This document shows positions 22,335 through 23,451 of a DNA stretch of 23,451 nt, piece after piece. The translations under genes and the position numbers were made by a program. This DNA is from Candidatus Stahliibacteriota bacterium (lineage in GTDB: Bacteria > Hydrothermota > Tepidihabitantia > SM23-42). The notes beneath the pieces were generated by a model, which did not search any database, was not told the origin of the DNA, and worked only from the letters and a program-made list of their open reading frames with translations. Location: positions 1 to 23,451 of the forward strand of contig JAUWLY010000010.1 of assembly GCA_030613445.1 (NCBI GenBank), given 5' to 3'. Positions within the stretch are counted from its first letter, which is position 1, and every line of letters begins with the position of its first letter.

Positions 22335-22351
22335 TGTGTCAAAATGACACA
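22335..22351. promoter_or_regulatory. Palindromic activator site U5
   Basis: TGTGTCA-AAA-TGACACA, 7-bp arms, centred 71 bp upstream of U4 (about -240) and 23 bp after the stop of the activator gene. Confidence 0.65.
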
Positions 22352-22373
22352 GTTGCCGTGCTGTTATCCAAGT

Positions 22374-23451
22374 CTACTTTGTGATATTATACATCTCCAT
22401 ATATCTATAAATGCTTGTCCTCCCGATCATCAGCAATTCTGCTGACTTTTTTATATTCCAGCCGGTTGCATTCAATGCCTCGATTATTGCTTCTTTTTTA
22501 ATGTCTTTTAGAGATATGATCTCAGCTCCTTTTAACTTTTCAAAACCCAAATCATACGCCGTAATCAACTGATCCTTAGCCAGAACAACTGCTCTTTCAA
22601 TAACATTCTGAAGCTCCCGGACATTGCCAGGCCAGAGATATACCTTTAATTTCTGCATTGAATTCGATGTAAACCCCTTTAAAGGTTTGTTTATCTCTTT
22701 GATATATTTTTCCATGAAGAATTGCGCTAACTCTGGGATATCACATGTCCGTTCTCTTAAAGGCGGTACCTCAATACTGAATACATTAATACGATAAAAT
22801 AGGTCTTTTCTAAATCTGTTTTCTTCCACCTCAATCTCCAGGTCTTGATTCGTAGCAAAGAGGAATCTTACATCGATTTTTCGGGTTTGTGTTTCACCGA
22901 TCCGGCGGATTATTTTTTCTTCTATTGCTTCAAGAAGCTTTGCCTGAAATGAAATACTCGTATTGGTGATCTCATCTAAAAATACAGTTCCAGCTTCACC
23001 CTCTTCTAATAACCCTGTTTTGTCGCTTACCGCACCAGTAAATGCACCTTTTTTATGACCAAAGAGCTCTGATTCTAAGAGAGTTTCAGGGATTGTTCCA
23101 CAATTTATCGTAAGAAATCTCTTATTCTGTCGCTTACTTTTTAAGTGAATAAGACGGGCAAGCATGCCTTTGCCCGTGCCAGTCTCGCCGAGTATGACTA
23201 CTGGTGAATTGGTCTGGCTAACACTCTCGATTAGTTCATAGACCTTTTGCATAGGATCAGATTTGCCGATAATATAACCCGCACCAATTTCCTGAATCAT
23301 CTTGGTCTTTAATAGAATGTTCTCTTCAGTCAGGGCACGGAATGCCAGGGATTTTTCAATTACTGAACCAAGTATTTTGGCAATCGTAATTAAGAAGTCT
23401 TGGTCCTGAGGACCAAATATGCCGCTGGAAAGCCTTGAGTCAAGGTATATT
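22374..23451 (-). CDS. Sigma-54-dependent transcriptional activator, GAF-AAA+-Fis type (N-terminus outside window)
   Basis: An enhancer-binding protein that uses ATP to open sigma-54 promoters. The frame is open to the window edge: before the internal ATG at 23300, codons encode IYLDSRLSSGIFGPQDQDFL and a helical linker (KILGSVIEKSLAFRALTEEN), the end of a GAF domain, so the N-terminus is missing. The AAA+ domain shows Walker A GETGTGKG (the usual final Glu is Gly), the sigma-54-contacting GAFTGA, Walker B VFLDEI, FLFATNQDLE, and the RFRKDLFYRINVF and PPLRERTCDIPELAQFF boxes. The C-terminus is a Fis-type HTH (IKKEAIIEALNATGWNIKKSAELLMIGRTSIYRYMEMYNI). It has no receiver domain in view. It lies directly upstream of two sigma-54 promoters with shared palindromes, its likely targets. 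Confidence 0.94.
   Translation of the reverse strand, partial: IYLDSRLSSGIFGPQDQDFLITIAKILGSVIEKSLAFRALTEENILLKTKMIQEIGAGYIIGKSDPMQKVYELIESVSQTNSPVVILGETGTGKGMLARLIHLKSKRQNKRFLTINCGTIPETLLESELFGHKKGAFTGAVSDKTGLLEEGEAGTVFLDEITNTSISFQAKLLEAIEEKIIRRIGETQTRKIDVRFLFATNQDLEIEVEENRFRKDLFYRINVFSIEVPPLRERTCDIPELAQFFMEKYIKEINKPLKGFTSNSMQKLKVYLWPGNVRELQNVIERAVVLAKDQLITAYDLGFEKLKGAEIISLKDIKKEAIIEALNATGWNIKKSAELLMIGRTSIYRYMEMYNITK

Overview
The window looks like a chromosome piece from an uncultured bacterium of moderate-to-low GC. Housekeeping genes are separated by spacers full of palindromic and direct repeats. A lamin-tail/CARDB secreted protein with a FlgD/gliding-type C-terminal domain, AddB of the type without an N-terminal P-loop, and the many interspersed repeats suggest an FCB-like or candidate-phylum lineage (WOR-3/Stahlbacteria is one possibility). 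This placement is inference with low to moderate confidence, because no rRNA or ribosomal protein is present.

Left part (1-4250): the 3' part of formate-tetrahydrofolate ligase (fhs), a DRG/Obg-type TGS GTPase, a small GIY-YIG nuclease framed by 14-bp inverted repeats, thiL, and ssrA (tmRNA) with a good sigma-70 promoter. The spacer at 4251-4746 is repeat-rich and is followed by a secreted lamin-tail protein. After a second repeat spacer (6016-6579) comes a glycine cleavage cluster, gcvT-gcvH-gcvPA, without an adjacent gcvPB, and then a YmdB-like phosphodiesterase. A repeat block separates this from a convergent nitroreductase.

Middle part (11142-14064): mostly non-coding, with tandem and inverted repeats, tRNA-Arg(CCG) on the minus strand, a 54-residue single-pass membrane protein with its own promoter and RBS, and a 7TM HD-GYP phosphodiesterase on the minus strand. 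The addB-addA operon (14065-19888) encodes a complete two-subunit recombination helicase-nuclease and ends at a 12-bp-stem hairpin.

Right part (19999-23451, all minus strand): this is the most unusual region. A sigma-54 enhancer-binding protein (GAF, AAA+ with GAFTGA, Fis-type HTH; cut by the window edge) lies upstream of two transcription units of very small genes. Each unit starts with a near-consensus -24/-12 promoter. Each promoter is preceded by 17-bp palindromes (TGTGYCA-N3-TGRYACA) centred near -98 and -170, plus one at -240 in the upstream unit. The small genes encode two paralogous Sm/Hfq-like proteins (67 and 64 aa) and one 67-aa exported or membrane-anchored peptide ending in PPPPPKD. 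Next downstream is a GAF/HD-GYP gene broken by an exact 8-bp tandem duplication.

Several promoters in the window (gcvT, addB, the 7TM HD-GYP gene) share the layout TTGAC(A/T)-16 bp-TATWMT with the ATG at or a few nt from the predicted +1. This suggests that leaderless or nearly leaderless mRNAs are common in this organism.
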